Shown here piece after piece: positions 13,956 to 20,649 of a stretch of 20,649 nucleotides of DNA. Source of the stretch: a virus; the IMG/VR virus record IMGVR_UViG_3300032322_000379, positions 1 through 20,649 of that record, one strand, 5' to 3'. The notes under the pieces were generated by a model that was not told the DNA's origin, ran no database searches, and worked only from the letters and a program-made list of their open reading frames with translations. Numbering within the stretch: the first letter of the stretch is position 1; every line of letters begins with the position of its first letter. A program made the position numbers and the translations under genes.

Positions 13956-14183
13956 ATGAGTATCAATGATTACAAAAATAAAATAGAAAGCTACATTAGT
14001 AAAAAGGATAATAGTTCTAAAGAACTGGAATCTGCTCGTGGATTGCTGGCACCTAAAGGGGTAGTTAAGAAGGAAGCAATGAAACAAATGGATGCTATTG
14101 CTAGTGTCAGTGAATTTATTTATGCGATACGGCAAAAAAGAAAAGATATTCTAAAAAATAAAGGTACAAAAAATGGCAGCTGA
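13956..14183 (+). CDS. Small basic protein of the internal-protein block, function unknown
   Basis: From ATG 13956 the product is 75 residues (77 if the ATG at 13950 is used, which has no room for its SD). It is Lys-rich and predicted helical: SINDYKNKIESYISKKDNSS, then KKEAMKQMDAIASVSEFIYA and a basic end, RQKRKDILKNKGTKNGS. No membrane helix, Cys or known motif is visible. It starts nine bases after the internal protein gene, and its last 11 bases overlap the next gene, so it belongs to the same operon. Small helical proteins in this place in T7-like phages may be virion components or assembly helpers. I do not recognise the family. Confidence 0.7.
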   Translation: MSINDYKNKIESYISKKDNSSKELESARGLLAPKGVVKKEAMKQMDAIASVSEFIYAIRQKRKDILKNKGTKNGS

Positions 14184-14658
14184 TACTGGATATTTAAATG
14201 CACCTATTCCGGGGATGTCGTTAACTACTACACCCGGTGACAGACCTTGGGAAAATCCACCAAGCCTAGTTACTATTGAAGAAGCAATGGAGTACTATGC
14301 ATCTAAGATACTTGGCAATAAAGATTCTCATGATCAATTGCTAGATGTTTTAGAGCTAGGTGTTCCTGTAAGTAACTTAGCTTCTATTCTTCAAAAGAAT
14401 TCTGTAATGAACGGTGTGCACACATTAGATGTTGGCATGTTAGTTTTACCAGTCATTGAAGAGTTGATCATGGCAGTAGCAGACATGAACAATGTTTCTT
14501 ATGTGCCTTCCCCAGAGGCAGTGGCTAAGTCAATGTCGATTTCACCAAGAGAAGCTAGAAAAGCAGTAGAGGCAATGAGAAAGAGCAAGGCAGAAGAAAC
14601 AGTACAAGAAGAAAAGCCTCGTGGCTTAATGGCTAAACCTATAGAAACAATGGAATAA
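14173..14658 (+). CDS. Conserved phage virion-associated protein, function unknown
   Basis: The 161-residue product begins with a Pro-rich N-terminus, NAPIPGMSLTTTPGDRPWENPP (residues 9-30, split as two motifs PIPGMSLT and PGDRPWENPP). A helical body follows (35-110: EEAMEYYASKIL, QLLDVLELGVPVSNLASILQ, VLPVIEELIMAVADM). It ends in a charged helix (125-150) and RGLMAKPIETME. The PIPGxSLTxxPGxxPWExPP start is one I associate with conserved proteins of marine and freshwater phages, both podo- and myoviruses, of unknown function. The gene overlaps the previous one by 11 bases and uses AAGG at 14161-14164 as SD, inside that gene. It lies among internal virion genes and may be one, or a scaffold-like helper. 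Confidence 0.7.
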   Translation: MAADTGYLNAPIPGMSLTTTPGDRPWENPPSLVTIEEAMEYYASKILGNKDSHDQLLDVLELGVPVSNLASILQKNSVMNGVHTLDVGMLVLPVIEELIMAVADMNNVSYVPSPEAVAKSMSISPREARKAVEAMRKSKAEETVQEEKPRGLMAKPIETME

Positions 14659-14662
14659 TACT

Positions 14663-15955
14663 ATGTCGCTATTAGCAAAAGCATTTGTAGCAGGTGCTGC
14701 CGAAGGTGCAGCAGAAAGCATTGAGAAACGTAATAATGAAATACGTAAAAATGCTGCAGCTGAATTAGAAATGTTACGTAAAGAAGCAGAAGAAAAAGAT
14801 GAGAAACTTCGCACTAAACGTGATGAGTTAAGATCTACTGCACAAGCACTAAGCAGCTATCGTGATGGTAAAGGTGTAGCTTTAACTGAAACCCAGATCA
14901 CTGCACTATTAATGCAGCCTGTAAAAGCTAAACAAATTCTTAAAACTTTGGAGACAGAAAAAGATTTAGGTAATATTGATTTTAGTAAAGTATTAAAAGT
15001 TGGTGCTAAACCAGAAGATGTTCTTAAGCCACAAGAGTATATTCAAAAGGCTACATCTATTCCAGCTGGATTACCAGAGAGCCAACCTACCCCAGTTGTA
15101 CGTGGGGCATTTGGCTTTGAGTCGCCAGCATACAAACAAGCACAACAACAGTTTGAGCAAGTCTCTGGTAAGTCTGTTCGTGACATTAGAGCTAAAGCAT
15201 TAGGCTCTCCTGATGAAATACCAGCTGTACCTTTGGAAGTTGACTTATCCCAGTTCAAGAAACCAGAAAGTATTGAGATGGTTCAGAATAGATTGGCTGA
15301 TAATATTGCCAATGGCGGTAAGTACTCTGATCCTGAGAATCAAAAACTGTTAGAGAGACTTAAAGCGAATACTGCTATCAAAGAAATGATAGGAGAAGGT
15401 GAAGGCAGTAAGCCAAGAACTGCTGCTATGATTAATGGCGTATTTGATAAGTCATTACGTATTGGTTTAGAGCCGTTTATCACAGGTCGTGTTGTACGTC
15501 TTGACCCAGAGACAAATACTTATGTGCCTATTACCGGAGACGTAGACGCTATTAATAGCTTCATGAAACAAAGAAATGATATTGTCCAGTCTCGTGCTAG
15601 AGAAATGGGCATCCTTGATAAGGACAATAAAATCATTGGTGGTAGAAATTCAGAAGATGCTCTATTGCCATACGCTACTATTAAAGACGGCAAGGTTGTA
15701 TCGTGGAGATCTGCAACAACAGTGACTACACCTGCTCCTGCCCCTGCACCGGGCACTGCTGCCCCAGCTAAACCTGCTGCAACAGCAACAACACCTGCAC
15801 CTGTAGAACAAAAAGTAGTAGATAAACCAATACCTACTCCTGCAGGTGCCCTTGTCAATGGTGTATGGGATCCTGCTAAATTAGTAAAAGATCAAAAGTA
15901 CTTAAGTAAAGACGGTAAAACAGTAAGAACTTGGAATGGTAAAGGCTGGCAATAA
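14663..15955 (+). CDS. Internal virion protein candidate (mid-size)
   Basis: This 430-residue protein has an N-terminal Ala/Gly helix (1-18, LLAKAFVAGAAEGAAES), a highly charged coiled coil (19-62, rich in Glu, Lys and Arg), and a mixed central region (70-350) with a beta part (RIGLEPFITGRVVRLDPE, 266-283). A Thr/Ala/Pro linker (352-385) precedes a 35-residue C-terminal module (396-430, GALVNGVWDPAKLVKDQKYL, ending NGKGWQ). It lies between smaller internal genes and the 1119-residue protein, the position of the gp15-like core protein in T7. No enzyme signature is visible. The SD is weak (GGA, eight bases upstream). Virion location is inferred from neighbours and from the linker-module design it shares with the protein at 11919. 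Confidence 0.65.
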   Translation: MSLLAKAFVAGAAEGAAESIEKRNNEIRKNAAAELEMLRKEAEEKDEKLRTKRDELRSTAQALSSYRDGKGVALTETQITALLMQPVKAKQILKTLETEKDLGNIDFSKVLKVGAKPEDVLKPQEYIQKATSIPAGLPESQPTPVVRGAFGFESPAYKQAQQQFEQVSGKSVRDIRAKALGSPDEIPAVPLEVDLSQFKKPESIEMVQNRLADNIANGGKYSDPENQKLLERLKANTAIKEMIGEGEGSKPRTAAMINGVFDKSLRIGLEPFITGRVVRLDPETNTYVPITGDVDAINSFMKQRNDIVQSRAREMGILDKDNKIIGGRNSEDALLPYATIKDGKVVSWRSATTVTTPAPAPAPGTAAPAKPAATATTPAPVEQKVVDKPIPTPAGALVNGVWDPAKLVKDQKYLSKDGKTVRTWNGKGWQ

Positions 15956-15967
15956 TAAAGGATAAAA

Positions 15968-18900
15968 ATGGCTAGTGAATTAGACTTTCTACAGGCGGGT
16001 GTTACTGCACCTCAGTCTGAATTCGATTTACCTATTAAGACTCCAGCATCTAGTCAGACTTCAGCTGCTATGGTTCCTAAAACTACGGCACCTGCTTCTG
16101 AATTTGACTTACCTATTAAAGAACAAAAGGTTTCCTTACCTGCTAAAGAACAAAAGATCTCCTCTGAGTTTGACTTGCCAGTCAAAGAACAAGAAGTTCC
16201 TTTTGAATCACTATATAAAAATCCAGAGAACCTTAAAATAATTAAGGAGTATGGAGAAGTACGCTTTGGTGAATCTGGCAAACAAAAGCCAAATGAATCT
16301 GATGAGGACTATGCCAAACGATTCATGACAGCAATGCGTCAGGTTGAATACAATACATCACTAAATGCTGTACCTGAATTAAATTGGATATACAATGCCA
16401 AGCCTGATGAGGCACTTAAAACTGCCCGTGCCTTTGAACTGTACGAAAAGGTACCATACTTTTTTCAAAAGGGTGGACAGCCGGGCATTCGTCCTTTAGC
16501 AGAGTCTGTTTTATCTGCTGTATCTGAGCCTACTAATATTGTATCTTTTGGAATAGGTGCTGCTGCTAGACAACAGGCAGCAAGGGCTGCTATCAAGACA
16601 GCAATAAGTGCTAAGACAAAAGCTGTAGTTGGTGGAGCAAGTGCTGAGGCTGTGCTTGGAACTGCACAATCTGCTGTGTCATTACAAAGAGATCTAAAAG
16701 TACAACAGGTATTGGATACTGAAAAAGTTGACATTGAATTAAACAAGGCAAGGGGTGCATTAAATTCAGGAGAAATAACCCAAGAACAATTCAATGCTTT
16801 CAAAGAAAAACAAAACGAAAAAATAAAAGAAATAAATAGTAGGCAGATAAGTAAGGGTGAGGCTGCTATCGGTGGGGCTATTGGTGCATTGTTTGGTGGC
16901 ATCGAAGCAAGAGCAGCATTTAAAACTCCTAAGCTAACAACTGCAAAAGATTTAGAAAATGTTTTAGAGGGAAGAAAAAAGTTACTGACTGAAACGACAG
17001 ACACTGCTACTAAAGAACTTGCAGATGCTTTTGATCAACAGCTTGATGAAACACTTCGTCAGTTTGATATATTTGAAGGCAGAAAAATCCTTGATCAATT
17101 AAATCCACCAACAGAAATCACACAAGCAGAATTAAAAACAGATATTAATACTCGTGCTATCAATGTAGCTAAAGCTATTCTATTAGAAGATCCTGCTTTT
17201 AGTGATGTTGCAAGAAGAGTAGGCACCAAACAGCAAAAAGTATCTAGTGCTGTAAGCGAAGTGTTTGGATCCCTAGATAAAGTAAACGATGTTGCACTAA
17301 CAAAAGCCCTTGAAAAAGAAGGACTTACGCTACAAGAGTTTTCTAAAGTAACAGGAACTACAGTATCCGATGCTGCTTCTATTATGCAAGCGTACTCTGC
17401 ACTGTCTCGTGTTCTTTCTCGTCAAGCACAGGTAGATCCTGATGCACAAAAAGTTATTGACGATATGTTCCTCAGAAAATTTCATGTGCCAGATTTTTTA
17501 ATAACTTTAAAAGATGGTATAAATAGATTTGAAAGAGAATCAAAAGCATTAGTTGTATCTAGTATTGCAACAACAGTACGTAACGTATTGGGAACTTCTG
17601 TAAGTTTAACTTTTGATGCTACCTCTAAGTTTATAGAAAGTAGTCTGTATCAAGCTGGTAAAGTAGTTAAAAGTATTAAGCAAGGAAAGTTTGAAAAGGA
17701 AGATCTTTCTGTTGGTTTAAATACAATTGTACGAGACACTTTTAATACTTTAACTTATTTAACTAACGGTGGAATTACAGCAGAAGTAGTAGATAAAATT
17801 TTAGTAGACAATCCTAAAATTAAAGATCAACTATTTAGTGCCCTACAAGAAACTGGAAATCAAAACCTATCGAAAGTTTCTAAGATCGCAAACACTTTTA
17901 ACGTAGCACAAGATGCTATATTCAGACGTGCTATTTTTACAGCAAGTGTAGAAAGACAGCTACGTAAAGTTGGCATGGATATGTATGGAATACTTGCTGA
18001 AAATAAAGCAATACCTACCGATGTTGTAAAAAATGCTGCAGACGAAGCATTGAAAGGTACCTTTTCATATATGCCAAAACAAGGTGTAGCACATCACTTT
18101 GTAAAGTTTTTTGAACAGATGCCCGGTGGGTCTTTACTAGTAACATTCCCTCGCTTCATGACAAATGCGATGGCGTTCCAGTATAAGTATAGCCCTGTTG
18201 GAGCAGCTTTTGGTGGAGCAGATATAGTTAGAGCCGGACTTAATTTAAAAAAGAATCCACAATTAGCTGCACGTCTTTATCAAGAAGGCTTAAATAAATT
18301 TTCAAAGGGCATGGTAGGAACGGGTGCTATAGCTTGGGCTACAGCATATAGAGCAGAAAACCAAGAAAGCCCTTGGTACACATTTACGAATGAAGATGGT
18401 GGTACAGTAGACACCCGTGCATTATTCCCTATTGCACCCTACTTAGCAGTGGGTGAGTTTATTGCAAAATCACGAGAGGGTAAAAAATCTAATACAAAAG
18501 AAATCGTAGAAACTCTTTTAGGTATGAAAATTCCGGGCGGTGCTCAGGGATATATAATAGACCAACTTGCTGCAGCATACAATAACACCGAGGGTAAAGA
18601 AGCAGAGCGATTAGAAAAATCTTTAGGTGCCGTGTTTGGTGATTTTGCAAATCGTTTTATTCAACCCGGTCAGCCTATATTTAATTTCTTTGAATTGTTT
18701 AATACTGAAAGTCAGATTGCTAGAGATCCGAATGTTATTACTAGCGATGATATTATAACTGAGTCAGCATTAAATCGTATCAAAGCTAAAGTTCCGGGAT
18801 TCAAAGAGGGATTACCAGAGGCTAAAAGATATTTAAGAAAAGAAGTACCAGTACGTACTGGAGAATTCTTTAATACTTTGATGGGCGTTAGAATTGTTCC

Positions 18901-19327
18901 AAGGGCTAATGATATAGAACGAGAATTTGTACGTCTTAATTTAGATCCCTATAAATATTTTGGATCCACTGGGGATAAGGTATTAGATAGGGCAGTAATA
19001 GATGAAGCTGGACCTTTCATTAATCAAAGGGTTGTCCCTCTATTAAACTCTGATAGATACAATAAAATGACAGATAGCCAAAAGACACTGGCAATGGGCA
19101 ATAACATGCGTGAGTCTGTGACTATTGGAAGAACTATAGCTAGAGATAAAATGTTAGGTAAAGACAGAGACAGAATGGATAAGCTTATATTCAACAATAA
19201 AACTGCAGAAGAAAGAAAAGCTATTAACGAACTCTATGCAAAACAAAATAATGGTGTAACAATGGATGAGGCTAAGGACTATAAACAAATCTATAAGTAC
19301 GAAGCACTCATCGAAACATTCAGATAA
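15968..19327 (+). CDS. Large internal virion/ejection protein (gp16-position)
   Basis: The 1119-residue product is the largest of the window and the last late gene, the place of T7 gp16 (1318 residues), the protein that reaches the host cytoplasm first. The N-terminus (3-80) holds three SEFDLPIK-type motifs. Glycine-zipper-like hydrophobic segments appear at 192-232 and 298-314 (EAAIGGAIGALFGGIEA), and a helix at 780-792 (GMVGTGAIAWATA). The rest is mainly helical, with FDATSKFIESSLYQAGKVVK (549-568) and SLLVTFPRFMTNAMAFQYKY (722-741). No lytic transglycosylase motif like that at the T7 gp16 N-terminus is visible. AAAGGAT at 15957-15962 is the SD. The stop abuts the first minus-strand gene. 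Function is inferred from size, place and membrane-active segments. Confidence 0.72.
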   Translation: MASELDFLQAGVTAPQSEFDLPIKTPASSQTSAAMVPKTTAPASEFDLPIKEQKVSLPAKEQKISSEFDLPVKEQEVPFESLYKNPENLKIIKEYGEVRFGESGKQKPNESDEDYAKRFMTAMRQVEYNTSLNAVPELNWIYNAKPDEALKTARAFELYEKVPYFFQKGGQPGIRPLAESVLSAVSEPTNIVSFGIGAAARQQAARAAIKTAISAKTKAVVGGASAEAVLGTAQSAVSLQRDLKVQQVLDTEKVDIELNKARGALNSGEITQEQFNAFKEKQNEKIKEINSRQISKGEAAIGGAIGALFGGIEARAAFKTPKLTTAKDLENVLEGRKKLLTETTDTATKELADAFDQQLDETLRQFDIFEGRKILDQLNPPTEITQAELKTDINTRAINVAKAILLEDPAFSDVARRVGTKQQKVSSAVSEVFGSLDKVNDVALTKALEKEGLTLQEFSKVTGTTVSDAASIMQAYSALSRVLSRQAQVDPDAQKVIDDMFLRKFHVPDFLITLKDGINRFERESKALVVSSIATTVRNVLGTSVSLTFDATSKFIESSLYQAGKVVKSIKQGKFEKEDLSVGLNTIVRDTFNTLTYLTNGGITAEVVDKILVDNPKIKDQLFSALQETGNQNLSKVSKIANTFNVAQDAIFRRAIFTASVERQLRKVGMDMYGILAENKAIPTDVVKNAADEALKGTFSYMPKQGVAHHFVKFFEQMPGGSLLVTFPRFMTNAMAFQYKYSPVGAAFGGADIVRAGLNLKKNPQLAARLYQEGLNKFSKGMVGTGAIAWATAYRAENQESPWYTFTNEDGGTVDTRALFPIAPYLAVGEFIAKSREGKKSNTKEIVETLLGMKIPGGAQGYIIDQLAAAYNNTEGKEAERLEKSLGAVFGDFANRFIQPGQPIFNFFELFNTESQIARDPNVITSDDIITESALNRIKAKVPGFKEGLPEAKRYLRKEVPVRTGEFFNTLMGVRIVPRANDIEREFVRLNLDPYKYFGSTGDKVLDRAVIDEAGPFINQRVVPLLNSDRYNKMTDSQKTLAMGNNMRESVTIGRTIARDKMLGKDRDRMDKLIFNNKTAEERKAINELYAKQNNGVTMDEAKDYKQIYKYEALIETFR
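16016..16186 (+). repeat. Three SEFDLP(I/V)K motifs at the N-terminus of the large internal protein
   Basis: SEFDLPIK lies at residues 17-24 and 44-51, and SEFDLPVK at 66-73. A related SELDFL sits at 3-8, and a KEQK box follows copies two and three and also the intervening SLPAKEQK. The spacer sequence between copies is unrelated, Pro/Thr/Ser-rich and probably disordered. Confidence 0.9.
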
Positions 19328-19585
19328 CTACTTATATAAAAACACAGGTGTGTGTTCACCTACGTATGCACCCTGTGTGTTGTACTCGAAGTATTCATAA
19401 GCATCATCCTCCGACATATTCTCATATTTAGCTAGAAGCTTGATACATTTATTTGTATCGTAGCAGATAGCCTGTACTTGATTATTCCTATGTACTACAC
19501 CCACTATAGCCTTATCAAAATACTTAGGCTCTAGCATCATAAGTTCTGCATCTGGGTACTCTTCTGCAATTCTATAACGGTTCAT
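19328..19585 (-). CDS. Conserved phage protein next to nrdB, function unknown
   Basis: The 85-residue acidic protein reads leftwards. Its features are a mid-region strand, KAIVGVVHRNNQVQAICYDT (26-45), a helix with CIKLLAKYENMSEDDAYEYF (47-66) and the end NTQGAYVGEHTPVFLYK. The MS-x-x-x-A-x-EYF-x-(Y/F)N-x-x-GAYVGExTPVF ending is one I associate with small conserved phage proteins often found near ribonucleotide reductase genes; the role is unknown. AAAGGA, overlapping the nrdB stop codon, lies six to seven bases before its ATG (19585), so nrdB and this gene form one operon. Its TAG begins at the base next to the stop of the 1119-residue gene on the other strand. Confidence 0.75.
   Translation of the reverse strand: MNRYRIAEEYPDAELMMLEPKYFDKAIVGVVHRNNQVQAICYDTNKCIKLLAKYENMSEDDAYEYFEYNTQGAYVGEHTPVFLYK
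19341..19356 (-). terminator. Weak possible minus-strand terminator at the 3' end of the 85-residue gene
   Basis: AACACA (19341-19346) pairs with TGTGTT (19351-19356) around GGTG. On the minus strand it is followed by TTTATAT. The stem is short and A+T-rich, and it lies inside the coding end, so it may be chance. Confidence 0.25.
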
Positions 19586-19595
19586 ATAATATCCT

Positions 19596-20573
19596 TTAAG
19601 CTGCTAATCTTTCTTGACTCTCACCCCAACCCCACTCACCTTCCATACCAGCAGCATTGTAGTCAGTTACAACACCCTCAAAGAAGTTCTTAAGGCTGTC
19701 ACCAGAGATCACCCAATCTAACCACTCTAATGGGTTCTCTTTGACCTTCCAGTTACCCTTCAAGCCAAGCTGAATCAATCGTCTGTCAGCGATATAACGA
19801 ATATACTTCTTAACATCTGCAGCTGTCAAGCCTTGGATCTCACCTAGTTCAAATGCTGCATCTGTAACTGCATCCTCAAGTGCTACACCCTGCCTGAACA
19901 TCTCATAGATGTCTTTCTTAAACTCGTCAGTCACGATACGTGGATGCTCATTACAGAACTCACGGAACAGTTTGACCATACCCTCACAGTGCATTGTCTC
20001 ATCCCGCACAGACCACTCTACAATCTCGCACATACCTTTCATCTTACCAAATCTCTGGTAGTTAAGGAGCATTGCAAAGGCTGAGAACAAAGACATGCCC
20101 TCATTCATAACCGATCTTGCAATAGCTTTAGCTAAACCTGCATGGCTATTGGTATCGATCTGTGACATGAAGTCAATCTTCTCACTCATCTGCTTGTACT
20201 TCAGGAATGCTGAGTACTCTTCCTCCGGCAATCCAAGTGTGTCATTTAATAATGCGTAGCTACGTTGATGCACAAACTCTCTATTGGCAAAGCTAGTTAG
20301 CATTGCACGTATCTCATTGTTCTTAAACTTCTGAATGTAGTGCTCTAAGTAATTGGTACCTACAGCTACGTCACTCTGTGTGAATAGTCTGAGGATTTGT
20401 GTGATGTGATTCTTCTCTTGTGGGGATAGCTTGCCCCCTTGCCACTGTGCTAAGTCATCCTGCAGCTTAGCTTCCCACTCACCCCAGTGGGCTTTCTCTG
20501 ACTTAATGGCGTACTCAACAGCCCAAGGTGCAAAGAAAGGTTTGTAGGAAACGCTGGGCGATATAAGACTCAT
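19596..20573 (-). CDS. nrdB: Ribonucleotide reductase class Ia, small (R2) subunit
   Basis: The 325-residue product carries the di-iron tyrosyl-radical site of class Ia R2 proteins, which supplies the radical for reducing ribonucleotides to deoxyribonucleotides. Ligands with the right spacing: Asp68, Glu99 (31 residues on), His102, radical Tyr106 (FANREFVHQRSY), Glu158 (MNEGMSLF), then Glu192 and His195 (VRDETMHCEG). These match E. coli Asp84, Glu115, His118, Tyr122, Glu204, Glu238 and His241, including identical gaps of 31, 3, 4, 34 and 3. The protein is shorter than E. coli NrdB (375), as usual in phages; the C-terminus ends WGWGESQERLAA. GGAG lies nine bases before the ATG. The R1 partner should be encoded nearby, probably to the right of the window. 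Confidence 0.96.
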   Translation of the reverse strand: MSLISPSVSYKPFFAPWAVEYAIKSEKAHWGEWEAKLQDDLAQWQGGKLSPQEKNHITQILRLFTQSDVAVGTNYLEHYIQKFKNNEIRAMLTSFANREFVHQRSYALLNDTLGLPEEEYSAFLKYKQMSEKIDFMSQIDTNSHAGLAKAIARSVMNEGMSLFSAFAMLLNYQRFGKMKGMCEIVEWSVRDETMHCEGMVKLFREFCNEHPRIVTDEFKKDIYEMFRQGVALEDAVTDAAFELGEIQGLTAADVKKYIRYIADRRLIQLGLKGNWKVKENPLEWLDWVISGDSLKNFFEGVVTDYNAAGMEGEWGWGESQERLAA

Positions 20574-20600
20574 AGATTGATACTCCGAGGAAATTAATTG

Positions 20601-20626
20601 AAAAAAATAGGAGCAAGAAATGCTCC
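20601..20626 (-). terminator. Rho-independent terminator upstream of nrdB (minus strand)
   Basis: On the minus strand GGAGCA (20626-20621) pairs with TGCTCC (20615-20610) around the five-base loop TTTCT. It is followed by TA and seven T residues (20607-20601). It would end transcription of a gene to the right, just before nrdB. Confidence 0.75.
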
Positions 20627-20638
20627 CTTGGGATTCTA

Positions 20639-20649
20639 GTTATATGCGA
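20639..20649 (-). other. Possible last codons of the gene upstream of nrdB
   Basis: Read on the minus strand, the window edge gives T CGC ATA TAA, i.e. a possible C-terminus Arg-Ile-stop, 13 bases before the terminator hairpin. Other frames also stop here (TAG a few bases on), so the frame is uncertain. NrdA proteins often end in Cys-x-Ile, which would fit, but three codons prove nothing. Confidence 0.2.

Noticed and set aside
15520-15858. Minus-strand open frame of 112 codons, Ala/Gly/Val-rich
   Set aside because: It mirrors the Thr/Ala/Pro linker of the 430-residue gene; low complexity on one strand keeps the other strand open.
16974-16980. In-frame slippery heptamer A AAA AAG in the 1119-residue gene, leading to a -1 stop after three codons
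   Set aside because: No stimulating hairpin or upstream SD was seen, and A-rich heptamers are expected by chance in an A+T-rich genome.
16465-17004. Minus-strand open frame of 179 codons
   Set aside because: It is the antisense shadow of the 1119-residue gene, with a Ser/Leu/Ala-rich hydrophobic product typical of reverse frames and no good ribosome binding site or neighbour in that direction.

Overview
The window is a stretch of the late (virion and lysis) region of a short-tailed, T7-supergroup-like lytic bacteriophage, followed by the edge of a nucleotide-metabolism block on the opposite strand. The reasons are the gene order (head protein end, terminator, tail adaptor, tail nozzle, fibers, lysis genes, large internal virion proteins), the tight packing with TAATG/ATGA start-stop overlaps, Shine-Dalgarno sites before nearly every gene, and a class Ia ribonucleotide reductase small subunit of phage-like size. 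Sequence style (A+T-rich, GHNHDG and LGLAIGTDVQ fiber motifs, an RGGMVRKYQEGG motif in an internal protein) resembles environmental aquatic podoviruses. The host cannot be named from the sequence; a Gram-negative bacterium is an inference.

Layout, plus strand. 1-240: C-terminal end of a head/structural gene. 255-288: strong intrinsic terminator, in the position T7 uses for its T-phi. 312-3013: tail adaptor and tail nozzle. 3038-10220: a long fiber/adhesin cluster of nine genes, containing two fiber genes with a shared N-terminal module, two paralogous ~170-residue beta-rich proteins, a glycine-rich adhesin and three small companion proteins (one of 57 residues at 6636-6809 is easily missed). 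10248-11899: lysis cassette (XhlA-like membrane protein, coiled-coil tail-anchored protein, 3-TM holin, GH24 endolysin with a Glu-Cys-Thr triad). 11919-19327: five internal/ejection-type genes ending in a 1119-residue protein.

Minus strand. A conserved 85-residue protein of unknown function and nrdB are convergent with the late operon. The last plus gene and the first minus gene abut with no base between them. Upstream of nrdB is a minus-strand terminator of a gene lying mostly outside the window.

Most interesting observation: the 675-residue internal protein (11919-13946) carries an unbroken 11-residue (hendecad) periodicity over about 242 residues (22 units, residues 307-548), with Asn at the same position in 16 of 22 units. 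That predicts a very long Asn/Gln-rich straight helix, long enough as a single helix (about 36 nm) to cross a Gram-negative periplasm. It is a candidate for a DNA-conducting ejection tube, comparable in principle to the helical-barrel pilot protein of phiX174. No mobile element, tRNA, CRISPR array or integrase was seen. All functional names here rest on reading the sequence; no database search was run.
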